DNA of 64,000 nt from the NCBI GenBank assembly GCA_050185825.1, contig JBFWZA010000013.1:62001-126000 (forward strand), in the 5' to 3' direction. Both the position numbers and the translations under genes were made by a program. This stretch comes from SZUA-309 sp050185825 (lineage in GTDB: Bacteria > Pseudomonadota > Gammaproteobacteria > Pseudomonadales > Azotimanducaceae). Positions 57,063 to 64,000 of the stretch are shown here, in pieces. How positions within the stretch are numbered: position 1 is the stretch's first letter; each line of letters starts with the position of its first letter. Under the pieces are notes generated by a model. It did no database searches, was not told the origin of the DNA, and was given only the letters and a program-made list of their open reading frames with translations.

Positions 57063-58166
57063 CTAGAACAGAGACTCCTGAAAGCCGGGTGGCCGGAACA
57101 GGTCCGTGCGCAAAGCACCGAGCCCGGCATCCCGTTCGATTCCTTGTTTTGAAAGGGCGCGCGCGAAGCGCTTCTCGATGAGCTCCGCCATGGGGCCTAC
57201 TCCGCGCAGACGCTCGCCCCACTCCGCCCGATACAGCGCCCCGCCGCGCATCTGGCGAACCGCGCTCTCCACCCTGGAGGCCTTCATGGGATAGTGCTCG
57301 GCGAGCCACTCCTGAAACAGCGGCCCCACCTCCCGCGGCAGCCGCAACAGGATGTACCCCAGCGATCGGGCCCCGGCCGCCACGCACGCCTCGACGATGG
57401 CCTCGATCTCCGAATCGTTCACGAACGGAATCACCGGCGCGACCATGGCGCCCGTGGGCACACCCGCGCGGCTGAGGCCCTCGATGGCCTTCAGCCTCGC
57501 CGACGGGGAGGCCGTCCGGGGTTCCAGCAGCGTCTTCAGCTTGCGGTCGAGCGTGGTGACGCTCAGATAGACATGCACGAGGTCGAGCTTCGCGAGCTCA
57601 CTGAGCAGATCCAGATCTCTCAGCACCAGCTGGCTCTTGGTGACGATGGTGAGCGGATGACGCCATTCGAGAAGCATTTCCAGAAGCTGCCGGGTGATCC
57701 CGAGCGACCGCTCCGCCGGCTGGTACGGATCCGTGTTGGTGCCGAGCGCAATCGGTCGGCACTCGTAGCGCCTCGCCGACAACTCCTCGTGCAGCCGCCG
57801 CCGGACGTCCGTCTTGAAGAACAGACGTGTTTCGAAGTCGAGCCCCGGAGACAGGTCCAGGTAGGCGTGCGTCGGTCGCGCGAAGCAGTAGATGCAGCCG
57901 TGCTCGCAGCCCTTGTAGGGATTGATGGAACGGTCGAACGGCAGGTCCGGCGAGCGGTTTCGGGTGATGAGCCGCATCGTCCGATCCGGCGTCAGCGTCG
58001 TTCTCGGGTCCGGCGCCGGTGGCTCTTCCAGGTCCCAGCCGTCCGCTTCCCGGATCGAGATGGTGGGCAGGAACCGGCTGGCGCGGTTCGAGACCGCGCC
58101 GCGGCCTTTGAAAACCTCGGTCGTATTCGCGGCTGAATCTGAGGTTGTTGTCAGTTTCGTGCTCAC
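57063..58166 (-). CDS. PA0069 family radical SAM protein (COG1533, SplB-like)
   Basis: A 367-residue radical SAM enzyme. The cluster-binding cysteines are Cys87, Cys91 and Cys94 in KGCEHGCIYCFARP; LGTNTDPYQPAE and ITKSQLVLRDLDLL-type strands follow (here TIVTKSQLVLRDL). The family is labelled DNA repair photolyase in COG1533 because of a distant relation to spore photoproduct lyase; its reaction is not known. GTG 58166 gives the family length, and the longer frame upstream begins at the LexA box. A consensus LexA operator lies 46 bases upstream, which agrees with my recollection that PA0069 is SOS-controlled in Pseudomonas aeruginosa. Confidence 0.9.
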   Translation of the reverse strand: MSTKLTTTSDSAANTTEVFKGRGAVSNRASRFLPTISIREADGWDLEEPPAPDPRTTLTPDRTMRLITRNRSPDLPFDRSINPYKGCEHGCIYCFARPTHAYLDLSPGLDFETRLFFKTDVRRRLHEELSARRYECRPIALGTNTDPYQPAERSLGITRQLLEMLLEWRHPLTIVTKSQLVLRDLDLLSELAKLDLVHVYLSVTTLDRKLKTLLEPRTASPSARLKAIEGLSRAGVPTGAMVAPVIPFVNDSEIEAIVEACVAAGARSLGYILLRLPREVGPLFQEWLAEHYPMKASRVESAVRQMRGGALYRAEWGERLRGVGPMAELIEKRFARALSKQGIERDAGLGALRTDLFRPPGFQESLF

Positions 58167-58211
58167 CGCCGCCTCTACCCTTTCATCCGGGGCGGAACAG
58201 TCTAGCGCCGA

Positions 58212-58231
58212 TACTGTATGTATGTACAGTA
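58212..58231. promoter_or_regulatory. LexA (SOS) box
   Basis: CTGT-N8-ACAG at 58214-58229 with the outer TA pairs intact (TACTGTATGT / ATGTACAGTA) is almost identical to the gammaproteobacterial LexA consensus. It stands 46 bases before the radical SAM start on the minus strand and 95 bases before the lipoprotein start on the plus strand. Confidence 0.85.
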
Positions 58232-58325
58232 TCACTTCAGCAGGGCTGTTGCCCTGGACTTGTCAGCCACTGCGCGCCCGTTAGACTACGCCGCTGCCCT
58301 GTTGGCAAAACAAGCTTCCGAGTCC

Positions 58326-59108
58326 ATGCAGCAGATCAGACGCCCTGCCCCCGTAGCCCTCGCAGCACCCTGGCTCATCGCCGCGCTGCTGCTGTCGGGC
58401 TGCAAACAGGTCGAGGTGGTGGACGAAACCCAGATCACGCTCAACGCCATGCAGGCGCAGCTCGACGAGGTCGAGCGGCAGATCGAGGCCTCCCGGCAGG
58501 CGCTGGATCAGCTGGAAGCCGCGGACGTGAACCGCACCGAGTATCTGGACACGCGGCTGGCCACCATCGGCGAGCGCCTGGAAGCGCTGCCCGGCGAGAT
58601 CCACGTGAGCTGCCCGGAGCCGAAGCCGGTGAAAACGGAGTGCAAGGAAGTCGCCAGGGTCGTGGTCACCTCCGACAAGATGCTGGTCGGCGAGCTCGAG
58701 CGCATCTGGATCGAGCCACCGGGTGTGAGCGTGGTGGCGCGTATGGATACCGGTGCCACGTCGAGCTCCGTGCATGCCAACAACCTGGAGCGCTTCGAGC
58801 GGGACGGCGAGGACTGGGTTCGCTTCGACCTGCCCATCGGCCCGGACGAATCCGTGACCCTGGAGCGACCCATCGTCCGGCACGCCCGAGTCCGGCAGCA
58901 GGCGGATCCGGAAGGATCCCGGCGCCCGGTCGTCCAGCTGCGCATCCGTCTCGGCGAGATACAGGACACCTTCGAGTTCACGCTGGCCGATCGATCCCAT
59001 CTCGAGAACGAGTGGATCCTCGGCCGGAATTTTCTCACCGACGTCACGCTCGTTGACGTCAGCAGGCAATTCGTTCAGCCTCGATACATCCCGCCGAAAA
59101 ATCAGTGA
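58326..59108 (+). CDS. retropepsin-like aspartic protease lipoprotein (RimK-associated)
   Basis: A 260-residue exported lipoprotein: lipobox LLLSGC (Cys26), a coiled coil (about residues 36-90), and a C-terminal retropepsin-like domain. The catalytic Asp141 lies in ARMDTGATSSSVHA and EFTLADRSHLENEWILGRNFLTDVTLVDVSRQF closes the fold. The family is annotated as ATP-dependent zinc protease, a misnomer: it is an aspartyl protease-like domain often found beside ATP-grasp ligases. Asp proteases of this type act as dimers. ATG 58326 is chosen because the signal peptide follows directly. It begins a three-gene operon (next gene 5 bases on) and lies downstream of the LexA box. Confidence 0.87.
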   Translation: MQQIRRPAPVALAAPWLIAALLLSGCKQVEVVDETQITLNAMQAQLDEVERQIEASRQALDQLEAADVNRTEYLDTRLATIGERLEALPGEIHVSCPEPKPVKTECKEVARVVVTSDKMLVGELERIWIEPPGVSVVARMDTGATSSSVHANNLERFERDGEDWVRFDLPIGPDESVTLERPIVRHARVRQQADPEGSRRPVVQLRIRLGEIQDTFEFTLADRSHLENEWILGRNFLTDVTLVDVSRQFVQPRYIPPKNQ

Positions 59109-59113
59109 TTTAA

Positions 59114-60625
59114 GTGACGAATCAGGGTCCTTTCCTGTTTCTGGTCGCCCTGCTCGTCGCGGCAGGCATCGGCACCGCCGCGTTCCGGCACGAGTCCTAT
59201 CGCATACCACTGCTGCCCGGTGAGCAGCAGACCGTCTGGCAGGTGGAAGCCAGAGTCGAGTACATGGCCCTCGGCGGCGCCACCCAGATCTACCTGACGC
59301 TGCCTCCCGAGCAGTCGGGCTTCCGGCTGATCGAGGAAACCGGCGCCGCCCCGGGTTTCGGCTTCAGCGTCACCCAGCAGGGCATTCAGCGTCGAGCCCA
59401 CTGGACGAAGCGCGACGCCTCCGGCGTGCAGACGTTGTTCTTCAAGCTGGCGCTTGTCCAGGATTCCGGACTGGACGTGGAGGCCATCCCGCCGCGGGGG
59501 CCGGTGGATTCCCCGCACTGGGACGAGCCCTATCGGACCGCGGCCTTTCAGCTGATCGATACCCTGCTGCCCATCACCGCCGACCCGCCGTCCATGGCGG
59601 TGCAGCTTATCGACATCATGAACCGGCGGCCCGCAGACCCGAACGTCAGCCTGCTGCGCGACCGCTACAGCGATCCCATACTGCTGGCCCGTCTGCTCAA
59701 CACCGCCGGCATTGCGGCACGAACCGTGCAGGTGCTGGAGCTCGAGGACGGCCGACGCAGGCAGGGTCTGGCTGAGCATGTGGAGGTTTGGCATCAGGGA
59801 ACCTGGCACCTCTACCACACCGGCACCGGGCGCGTGCCCGAGGATGCCAACCTGCTCCTCTGGCAGACGGAGACGCCGTCCGTGCTCGAGGTCGCGGGCG
59901 GCACCAACTCCCGGGTCACCTTCTCCATGATCTCCCAGGCCCGCTCCATGCTGGAGCTGGCCGCGGACAGCCGGGCACCCGGATTCTCACTGTCGCTCTA
60001 CAGCCTGCCCATCGCCGAGCAGGGGATGTTCAAGCTCATCATGCTGCTGCCGGTAGGCGCGCTGGTGGTGGTCTTCATGCGCATTATCGTCGGCATCCAG
60101 ACGTCCGGCACGTTCATGCCCGTGCTGATCGCGCTGGCCTTTCTGCAGACCGAGCTCCTGCCGGGACTGCTCAGCTTCATTCTGGTGGTCTCCATCGGAT
60201 TGCTGATCCGTTCGTACCTTTCCAGCCTGAACCTGCTGCTCGTTGCCCGGATCGCCACCCTGGTGATTCTGGTGATCGGCATCATCTCCGTGTTCAGCGT
60301 GGTGAGCTATCAGCTCGGCCTCATCGGCGGTCTCACCATCACCTTCTTCCCGATGATCATCATGGCCTGGACCATCGAGCGGATGTCCATCATCTGGGAG
60401 GAGGAAGGACCGCCCGAGGTGCTGCTCCAGGGCGGGGGCAGCCTGCTCGTGGCAACGCTGGCCTACCTGCTCATGGACCAGCAGCTGGTCCGCCACCTGG
60501 CGTTCAACTTTCCGGAGCTGCACCTGGCGATTCTCGCCATGGTGCTGATCCTCGGTCGCTACACCGGCTACCGGTTGCTCGAGCTGCGCCGTTTCGCCAG
60601 CTTCGGGAACATCGTCCGAAAGTGA
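59114..60625 (+). CDS. inactive transglutaminase fused to seven-transmembrane domain
   Basis: A 503-residue inner-membrane protein. After a first helix (about residues 6-23), residues 30-290 lie in the periplasm; the region around DPILLARLLNTAGIAARTVQVLELEDGRR and AEHVEVWHQGTWHLYHTGTGR resembles a transglutaminase-like fold in which the catalytic Cys is replaced (no Cys is present). From about residue 300 seven hydrophobic segments follow (the first MFKLIMLLPVGALVVVFMR). The pair of names comes from families found beside ATP-grasp ligases and retropepsins. It starts at GTG 59114 and overlaps the next gene by GTGA. Confidence 0.87.
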   Translation: MTNQGPFLFLVALLVAAGIGTAAFRHESYRIPLLPGEQQTVWQVEARVEYMALGGATQIYLTLPPEQSGFRLIEETGAAPGFGFSVTQQGIQRRAHWTKRDASGVQTLFFKLALVQDSGLDVEAIPPRGPVDSPHWDEPYRTAAFQLIDTLLPITADPPSMAVQLIDIMNRRPADPNVSLLRDRYSDPILLARLLNTAGIAARTVQVLELEDGRRRQGLAEHVEVWHQGTWHLYHTGTGRVPEDANLLLWQTETPSVLEVAGGTNSRVTFSMISQARSMLELAADSRAPGFSLSLYSLPIAEQGMFKLIMLLPVGALVVVFMRIIVGIQTSGTFMPVLIALAFLQTELLPGLLSFILVVSIGLLIRSYLSSLNLLLVARIATLVILVIGIISVFSVVSYQLGLIGGLTITFFPMIIMAWTIERMSIIWEEEGPPEVLLQGGGSLLVATLAYLLMDQQLVRHLAFNFPELHLAILAMVLILGRYTGYRLLELRRFASFGNIVRK

Positions 60626-61635
60626 GCTGGATCAGCCCGTTCACCCTGCGGCGGATCGGCGTGCTCGGCATGAACCGCCGCAATGTCGCCTACATCAGTC
60701 GCTACAACGCGCGCTCCAACTTCCCGCTGGTGGACGACAAGCTGAAGACCAAGCTGATGGCCCAGAAGATGGGGCTGTCGGTGCCCGAACTCCTGCATGT
60801 GATCACCACTCAGCACGACGTGGAGGGCATCAACACGGTGCTCAGCACCCTGAATCAGTTCGTGATCAAGCCCGCCCAGGGGTCCGGCGGCAAGGGCATC
60901 CTCGTCATCCGCGGCCGGACCCCGGAAGGCTTCAAGAAGAGCAGCGGCGCCGTCATCGGCATCAACGACGTCAAGCGCCACGTGACCAACATCATCAGCG
61001 GCCTGCACTCCCTGGGCGGCCGTCCGGACGTGGCCATCATCGAGTCGCTGGTGGAGACCTCGGACATCTTCGAGCAGGTGAGCTTCGAAGGCGTCCCGGA
61101 CATCCGGCTCATCGTCTTCAAGGGCTTTCCCGTGATGGGCATGCTGCGGCTCGCTACCAAGGCCTCCGACGGCAAGGCAAATCTGCACCAGGGCGCGGTC
61201 GGCGTCGGCCTGGACATCGGCAGCGGTCGCGCCGTGGCTGCGGTTCAGCACAACCGGGTGCTCGTCTTTCACCCGGACACCGACGTGCCGCTCAAGGGAA
61301 TCGCCGTGCCCAACTGGCCGTCCCTGCTCAGCCTGGCCGCGCGCTGCTACGAGGGGACCCGGCTCGGCTATCTGGGCTGCGACCTGGTCATCGACCGGAA
61401 CCGGGGACCGCTGCTGCTCGAGCTGAACGCGCGGCCCGGACTGTCCATCCAGATCGCCAACGCCGAGGGGCTGCTGCCGCGCCTCCGGAAAATCGAAAGC
61501 CTGGACACTCCGTACATGAGCGTGGACGAACGGGTGCAGGCCTCCATGAGCTGGTTCGACCGCAGCTCCGCCGCCGAGCAGGGTACCCTCTGGTCAGAGG
61601 AAGACCACGAAGAGAGGGCCGCCGCACCCGCGTGA
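60622..61635 (+). CDS. alpha-L-glutamate ligase-like ATP-grasp protein
   Basis: A 337-residue cytoplasmic ATP-grasp enzyme related to RimK. It begins MSWISPFTLRRIGVLGMNRRNVAYISRYNAR (as parts), and the ATP-binding lysine lies in FVIKPAQGSGGKGILVI; GYLGCDLVIDRNRGPLLLELNARPGLSIQIAN holds the metal ligands. RimK-type ligases add glutamate or another amino acid to a carboxyl group on a protein or peptide. With the periplasmic retropepsin and the inactive transglutaminase-7TM protein it forms a conserved operon thought to make and trim a peptide tag, whose target is unknown. It starts at GTG 60622 overlapping the previous stop. Confidence 0.88.
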   Translation: MSWISPFTLRRIGVLGMNRRNVAYISRYNARSNFPLVDDKLKTKLMAQKMGLSVPELLHVITTQHDVEGINTVLSTLNQFVIKPAQGSGGKGILVIRGRTPEGFKKSSGAVIGINDVKRHVTNIISGLHSLGGRPDVAIIESLVETSDIFEQVSFEGVPDIRLIVFKGFPVMGMLRLATKASDGKANLHQGAVGVGLDIGSGRAVAAVQHNRVLVFHPDTDVPLKGIAVPNWPSLLSLAARCYEGTRLGYLGCDLVIDRNRGPLLLELNARPGLSIQIANAEGLLPRLRKIESLDTPYMSVDERVQASMSWFDRSSAAEQGTLWSEEDHEERAAAPA

Positions 61636-61657
61636 CGGCCGGCTTCGCCGCAGCCGA

Positions 61658-62752
61658 TCAGCGCAGCAGCCAGTCCAGAATATGGTCGTTCTCCTCGCGC
61701 GGGTAGGTGTGGGAGAGATCGTCGATCTCCCGGTAGGTCAGGTCCACGCCGGCCCGGGTCAGCGCGTCCGCCGCCATGCGTGCCACCTCGATATCGAACA
61801 TCCAGTCCAGCGCCCCGTGGGTAAGGTAGACGGGCAGTCCCTGCAGGCGTTCGGCATCCGCCACCTCCACGAGCATCGGGTGAAAGCTCGCGGCGATGGG
61901 CGCGAGGTGGGTAAACGGCGAGCCGGTGCGCAGGGCGGACAGATAGGAGAACGTGCCGCCGTCCGACATGCCCGTGAGCAGCATGCGTCCGGGGTCCACC
62001 TGCCAGCGGTCGCGTACCCAGTCCAGGATGGCTTCCAGGTTGTCGCTGTCCACGTCTGGACCCATCAGCGACCAGGTGCCTTCCCGGGAGGTGGGCGACA
62101 CCAGTATGACGCCCCGGGTGCGCGCATCTCTGAGCCAGGACCAGAGAAAGCTCCGGCCGTGCCCGCTGCCGCCGTGCAGCGCCATGACCAGCGGCATCGC
62201 GGTGCCGTCGTAGTACTCGGGCACATAGAGCGAGAATCCGCCACGCTCCGTCGGCTGGTTACCGGCGTGGAGGATGCCGACCTCTTCGCGCGCCGGATCG
62301 GCTGTGGCGAGCCTGGCCTGCACGGCTTCGCTGGCGCGGTGCGGATCGGAGAGGTAGAAGCGGCTCACCGGCGGCAGCATGGCGGCTACGGGATACAGCG
62401 CCTCGACCGCGCGCGTGCTGAAGCTCATGGCACGGTAGGCGCCCATGGCCGGATTACGTTGTTCGAGGCAGGCGGCCAGCCCGTCGAAGGCTTTCAATGC
62501 TTCGGACGCCGACTGCCTGGCATGCTCCGAGAAGCGGCTGAGATGCTCCGGCCAGGCAACCGCCGAGAAGGTCTCGAGGCCCGCAGCGATGGCCCCCCGG
62601 AAAGCGCCGACCTCGGGGACCAGGCGCGGCAGGTCCGGCGGGTGCAGGTGCCGCCCCACGTAGGCGAGTGCATCGAGGCCCGTCAGCAGCGGCGGGATCA
62701 GGGCCGTTGTGGCCTCCAGCAGCACGTCCGTGTCATCGTCCGTATCCGTCAT
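61658..62752 (-). CDS. alpha/beta hydrolase, carboxylesterase/phospholipase-like
   Basis: A 364-residue esterase with an unusual helical N-terminal domain of about 155 residues before the hydrolase fold. ALHGGSGHGRSF is the oxyanion loop, the nucleophile is Ser263 in TGMSDGGTFSY, Asp316 (HGALDWMFD) and His348 (DLSHTYP) complete the triad. The fold matches phospholipase/carboxylesterase-type enzymes. The helical N-terminus (EHLSRFSEHARQSASEALKAFDGL) may be a lid or partner-binding domain and is not typical. It is convergent with the ATP-grasp gene (22 bases) and divergent from a small gene at 62871. Substrate unknown. Confidence 0.82.
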   Translation of the reverse strand: MTDTDDDTDVLLEATTALIPPLLTGLDALAYVGRHLHPPDLPRLVPEVGAFRGAIAAGLETFSAVAWPEHLSRFSEHARQSASEALKAFDGLAACLEQRNPAMGAYRAMSFSTRAVEALYPVAAMLPPVSRFYLSDPHRASEAVQARLATADPAREEVGILHAGNQPTERGGFSLYVPEYYDGTAMPLVMALHGGSGHGRSFLWSWLRDARTRGVILVSPTSREGTWSLMGPDVDSDNLEAILDWVRDRWQVDPGRMLLTGMSDGGTFSYLSALRTGSPFTHLAPIAASFHPMLVEVADAERLQGLPVYLTHGALDWMFDIEVARMAADALTRAGVDLTYREIDDLSHTYPREENDHILDWLLR

Positions 62753-62870
62753 CCGCTCGCGTCTCCCGGCCCGGGGCCTACACTATAGTCCACCCGGCTT
62801 CCGCGCTGTTCCTTGCCCTTCGAGCGCCCAGCGTGCATAAGTCAACGGCAGAACGCAGTCGAGATCCACG

Positions 62871-63134
62871 ATGACCAAATCCACGACCGTTCGCTGCAAC
62901 GGCATTCCCTACCGTCAGGGAATTCTCGAGGTGCGCCACGACATGCATCCCGGATTCATCAATCTGGAGTGCTGGATGCTGGACCCGGCGATCGACATCA
63001 CCCGGCTCGAACCGGCAGCGGCGGAGCTCCCCGACTCGGCAGTCATCGCCAACACCGAGCTCGAATTGAGCCTCGCGCAGGCCGGGGAGCTCGTCCGGCT
63101 GCTGCAGGAGGCAATCCGCATGGTCGAGCGCTAG
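62871..63134 (+). CDS. small protein of unknown function
   Basis: An 87-residue soluble protein with no recognised domain. Its second half (ANTELELSLAQAGELVRLLQEAIRMVER) predicts a strand and a helix, a pattern sometimes seen in small ligand- or partner-binding proteins. It begins at ATG 62871 preceded by GAGATCCACG. The next small gene starts 2 bases after its stop, so the two are likely translated together. No function can be proposed. Confidence 0.55.
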   Translation: MTKSTTVRCNGIPYRQGILEVRHDMHPGFINLECWMLDPAIDITRLEPAAAELPDSAVIANTELELSLAQAGELVRLLQEAIRMVER

Positions 63135-63136
63135 TC

Positions 63137-63328
63137 GTGACGGAGCGTGTTTCCCACGTCGAGCTCGCCATAAAACTGCTGCGCGACGCTGCGGGGTTCT
63201 TCCGCAACGTCGCCGACCAGAACCCGGCGATTGCCGATGAGATGCGCGACAACGCCGACGTCTACGAAAGGGTCGCGACGCTGCTCAGCGGTGAGCCCAA
63301 CGGAACCATCGAGCTGGAGGATGACTGA
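63137..63328 (+). CDS. small acidic helical protein of unknown function
   Basis: A 63-residue protein that starts at GTG 63137, two bases after the preceding stop. The sequence (SHVELAIKLLRDAAGFFRNVADQNPAIADEMRDNADVYERVATLL, in parts) predicts two amphipathic helices and an acidic end (IELEDD). There is no membrane segment. I do not recognise it. The coupling to the 87-residue protein hints at a two-component small complex such as a regulator pair, but toxin/antitoxin-like features are not evident. Confidence 0.5.
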   Translation: MTERVSHVELAIKLLRDAAGFFRNVADQNPAIADEMRDNADVYERVATLLSGEPNGTIELEDD

Positions 63329-63346
63329 TCCGGCCTGGCAGACGGA

Positions 63347-63910
63347 TCAGTCATCGGCATCGGACCCGTCGTCGGCACGAAGTGCCGCCCAGCGCTCGAA
63401 CGACACCAGCTGTGGCAGGTGTTCGTCAACGGATCCCGTCCATATCCAGCCGCCGGCCTGGTCGGCAAGCACCCGGATTTCCTCCCGTTCTTCGGAAGAC
63501 AGCGACACGCCGCCGTAGTCGTCGGCGCTGCCGTCGAGGGCCCGCCACAGCAGGTACTCGTTACCGAGGACCCAACCCGCCGCGTAGCACTCCTCGCTGA
63601 GCTCCGACATCCGGCGGTAGAGCAGCCGTGCCCAGGGGTCGGTCATAGAAGGATGGGAGAGATCCGGGCGCAGCACCTCGGCCAGACAGCCGTCGTGATA
63701 GGGCGGGTAGTCTCCCACCGCGTTCCGCTCCGTCGGCTTGCCGCAGAAACCGCAGTTCCGGGGCACGCAGCAGGATTCGGCCCGGGCGTGACTGCTCTCG
63801 CTGGCCGAGGGTCCCGGGCGGATCACCACAACGTGGGCGCGCCGGCAGTTGCCGCACACCCACACGTCGCTGGGTGCGCCGTCAGGCGTGAGGAGCTGAT
63901 AGCTGTTCAT
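63347..63910 (-). CDS. cysteine-rich putative zinc-binding protein of unknown function
   Basis: A 187-residue protein whose first 75 residues carry cysteine pairs: Cys19-x-x-Cys22, Cys47-Cys48, Cys53-x-x-Cys56 and Cys75, likely zinc ribbons. The remainder is rich in Trp, Tyr and Glu (MSELSEECYAAGWVLGNEYLLWRALDG, and SSEEREEIRVLADQAGGWIWTG, in parts) and predicted helical. It resembles small uncharacterised bacterial proteins with an N-terminal zinc ribbon, but I cannot name one. It starts inside the 3' end of an upstream gene (29-base overlap). Convergent with the gene at 63137. Confidence 0.62.
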   Translation of the reverse strand: MNSYQLLTPDGAPSDVWVCGNCRRAHVVVIRPGPSASESSHARAESCCVPRNCGFCGKPTERNAVGDYPPYHDGCLAEVLRPDLSHPSMTDPWARLLYRRMSELSEECYAAGWVLGNEYLLWRALDGSADDYGGVSLSSEEREEIRVLADQAGGWIWTGSVDEHLPQLVSFERWAALRADDGSDADD

Positions 63911-63998
63911 CGGATGCGACCCGGCGGCGGTGGTCGCCGAACTTCTCGCCCTCCACCCGTTCGGTCCGGAAGCCGTTGACCTTCCAGGGCTTGCAGAG
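63882..63998 (-). CDS. 3' end of an unidentified gene entering from beyond the window
   Basis: Thirty-eight codons open at the right edge end at a TGA (63882-63884) and overlap the start of the cysteine-rich gene by 29 bases. The residues (LCKPWKVNGFRTERVEGEK, ending ASDEQLSAPHA) and strong GC in third positions look like real coding sequence. Too little remains to identify the protein. Confidence 0.45.
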   Translation of the reverse strand, partial: LCKPWKVNGFRTERVEGEKFGDHRRRVASDEQLSAPHA

Positions 63999-64000
63999 CT

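Noticed and set aside
58218..58325. Longer retropepsin frame starting inside the LexA box
   Set aside because: It would put 36 residues before the lipoprotein signal peptide, which must be N-terminal.
62781..62790. Palindromic TATAGT hexamer as a divergent promoter
   Set aside because: No acceptable -35 box lies at the right distance on either strand, so I do not call a promoter.
1..64000. CRISPR array, prophage, transposase, integrase, restriction-modification or toxin-antitoxin locus
   Set aside because: I looked for spaced direct repeats, phage structural genes, recombinase motifs and paired toxin/antitoxin signatures and saw none. Base composition is even across the window apart from a few short intergenic stretches.

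Overview
The window is a dense, uniformly GC-rich stretch (roughly two thirds G+C by eye) of what looks like an ordinary chromosome. About 68 protein genes lie on both strands with almost no non-coding DNA. I see no rRNA, tRNA, CRISPR array, insertion sequence or prophage. The gene set points to a free-living gammaproteobacterium: cmoA-cmoB for wobble uridine modification, ppk1 and ppx tail to tail, an OmpR/EnvZ-type two-component pair, glutathione-dependent formaldehyde dehydrogenase, a PA0069-family radical SAM gene under a LexA box, SirB2, SmrA-like and MscS proteins, and an Escherichia coli-type argininosuccinate synthase. The many acyl-CoA dehydrogenases, crotonases, hot-dog dehydratases, a thiolase and a CoA ligase suggest a lipid- or terpenoid-degrading lifestyle. 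Two deazaflavin/F420-type oxidoreductases are a less usual note. I cannot name the genus.

Layout. 1-2.8 kb: small membrane protein, lactonase-like metallo-beta-lactamase lipoprotein, Lin0512 protein, and an acidic secreted protein followed by a strong terminator. 2.9-5.5 kb (minus): formaldehyde dehydrogenase, amidohydrolase and F420-type reductase operon. 5.6-11.5 kb (plus): SulP transporter, then CoA ligase, SGNH hydrolase and argG. 11.5-18.7 kb: crotonases, M20 amidohydrolase, ChaC, acyl-CoA dehydrogenase, FAD oxidoreductase, alpha/beta hydrolase, ClpP-like protease. 18.8-22.7 kb: HSL-type hydrolase and YciI (plus), then a four-gene minus operon of AsmA-like protein, crotonase and two hot-dog dehydratases. 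22.8-27.8 kb: MscS; then, on the minus strand, a secreted protein, OmpR and EnvZ; then thiolase. 28-38 kb: SMP-30 protein, MATE/ANKH-like transporter, SirB2, alanine symporter, YtcJ-like amidohydrolase, a short tandem hairpin repeat, hydrolase, CinA/nucleotidyltransferase fusion, Fpg/Nei glycosylase, MATE pump. 38-42.6 kb: crotonase, F420-type LLM oxidoreductase, SDR, flavin reductase, acyl-CoA dehydrogenase. 42.6-51.2 kb: LemA, M48 protease, ppx, ppk1, cmoA, cmoB and a small winged-helix/membrane protein. 51.2-57 kb: acyl-CoA dehydrogenase, Smr, phytanoyl dioxygenase, aldehyde dehydrogenase, APC permease. 57-64 kb: LexA-boxed radical SAM gene divergent from a retropepsin / inactive transglutaminase-7TM / ATP-grasp operon, then an esterase and small unknowns.

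The most interesting items are the consensus LexA box shared by the radical SAM gene and the poorly characterised retropepsin/ATP-grasp operon; that operon itself; the CinA-nucleotidyltransferase fusion; the M48 protease with a long C-terminal extension; and several crotonase or SDR copies that have lost canonical catalytic residues.
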